A stretch of DNA of 13,575 nt from Clostridiales bacterium (GTDB lineage Bacteria; Bacillota; Clostridia; Christensenellales; CAG-138), in assembly GCA_009783775.1 (NCBI GenBank), contig WRCT01000033.1:1-13575 (forward strand), in the 5' to 3' direction. Below the pieces are notes generated by a model. The model saw only the letters and a list, made by a program, of their open reading frames with translations. It had not been told where the DNA came from and did not search any database. Of the stretch, positions 13,298 through 13,575 are shown in pieces (the first letter of the stretch is position 1; each line of letters begins with the position of its first letter). A program made the position numbers and the translations under genes.

Positions 13298-13332
13298 TCT
13301 TAAGTTTTTTAGAAGGGGGCGTGGGGGAAAAC
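13298..13332. repeat. Second copy of the 35-bp repeat at 2133-2167
   Basis: It reads TCTTAAG, T-run, AGAAGGGGG, CGTGGGGG, AAAAC, in the same orientation as the copy at 2133-2167, with four differences. The hairpin that follows the first copy is missing here. It lies 17 bp beyond the uvrB stop. Confidence 0.7.
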
Positions 13333-13349
13333 AAACTATAAAATCAACC

Positions 13350-13575
13350 CTATTTCCTTGTCCTGCCTCTGGCGCGCTTATGCGCGCCGATCATGCCCGG
13401 GCGCAGCTCGGTTTTGGCCTTGACTTCCTCGCCGGTTAAGGCGCGTATCTCATCGCGCAGCTTGGCCGCTTGTTCAAATTCCAGCTCCCGCGCCGCGCGC
13501 CGCATTTCCTGTTGCAGAATCAGCAGCCGCTCTTTTTTCTCATCCTCGGTGAAAGAAGTTTCTTCCTCGTCCAGA
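13350..13575 (-). CDS. uvrB: Excinuclease ABC subunit B, C-terminal end (continues past window edge)
   Basis: Minus-strand translation from the window edge gives 74 residues ending in TAG at 13350-13352. They include the UVR domain (ERLLILQQEMRRAARELEFEQAAKLRDEI), the helical hairpin at the end of UvrB that contacts UvrC and UvrA, followed by a basic tail (GMIGAHKRARGRTRK) as in many Firmicutes UvrB proteins. UvrB is the damage-verification helicase of nucleotide excision repair. A UVR motif also occurs in UvrC and ClpC/McsA proteins, but a C-terminal position with this tail favours UvrB. The gene is chromosomal housekeeping and marks host DNA on the right side. A 7-bp perfect GC hairpin (13371-13388) lies near its end inside the coding sequence. 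Confidence 0.85.
   Translation of the reverse strand, partial: LDEEETSFTEDEKKERLLILQQEMRRAARELEFEQAAKLRDEIRALTGEEVKAKTELRPGMIGAHKRARGRTRK

Larger units (their letters stand above)
13028..13349. other. 322-bp repeat-rich non-coding region between the HTH gene and uvrB
   Basis: There is no credible gene. In order it holds heptamer repeats plus a palindromic terminator (13054-13121), a dispersed repeat with a 32-bp tandem duplication (about 13150-13260), and the second copy of the 35-bp repeat seen at 2133 (13298-13332). Confidence 0.75.

Noticed and set aside
2133..13332. Phage att sites at the 35-bp repeats
   Set aside because: No integrase or tRNA is adjacent and the sequence looks like a dispersed terminator-linked repeat; kept only as a weak finding.
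1..13575. tRNA, rRNA, riboswitch or CRISPR
   Set aside because: No matching conserved sequence or structure was seen on either strand.

Overview
The window looks like chromosomal DNA of an anaerobic, probably gut-associated Clostridia (Oscillospirales/Ruminococcaceae-like) bacterium. The reasons are AGGAGG-type ribosome binding sites, sigma-A-like promoters, a surface leucine-rich-repeat protein ending in a dockerin, a small Spo0A-C-like protein, and several intergenic repeat types familiar from that group. The taxonomic call is an inference from gene content.

Layout. (1) 1-2066, plus strand: the 3' part of a BspA-type leucine-rich-repeat surface protein with a cadherin-like domain, a Thr-Pro linker and a C-terminal dockerin, followed by an intrinsic terminator. 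(2) 2206-10867, minus strand: a compact block of ten genes read right to left. The order is small terminase, large terminase, portal, scaffold-like protein, N4-gp56-type major capsid protein, small decoration-like protein, gp4-like connector, propeller-like tail/nozzle protein, 62-aa coiled-coil protein, and a 290-aa protein of unknown role. The order matches the P22-type morphogenesis operon. Gene ends overlap or lie within about 16 bp except at two repeat insertions. All frames are open and nearly all have good ribosome binding sites. (3) 11170-12468, plus: an AAA_14/DUF4143 ATPase with its own strong promoter. (4) 12465-13027: a divergent pair, a 67-aa Spo0A-C-like protein (minus) and a 79-aa Xre/Cro HTH regulator (plus), with a palindrome between them. 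(5) 13028-13349: a repeat-rich non-coding stretch. (6) 13350-13575, minus: the C-terminal end of uvrB.

The main point of interest is that the capsid/packaging block appears complete within the window yet stands alone. No integrase, replication, lysis, tape-measure, tail-fibre or lysogeny gene accompanies it, and host-type genes close it in on both sides. It could be a domesticated head module (GTA-like or satellite-like) or a clean remnant of a podovirus-like prophage. A second theme is a family of hairpins flanked by 7-nt tandem repeats. Two sit inside the phage operon and one lies after the HTH gene; they share architecture but not sequence.
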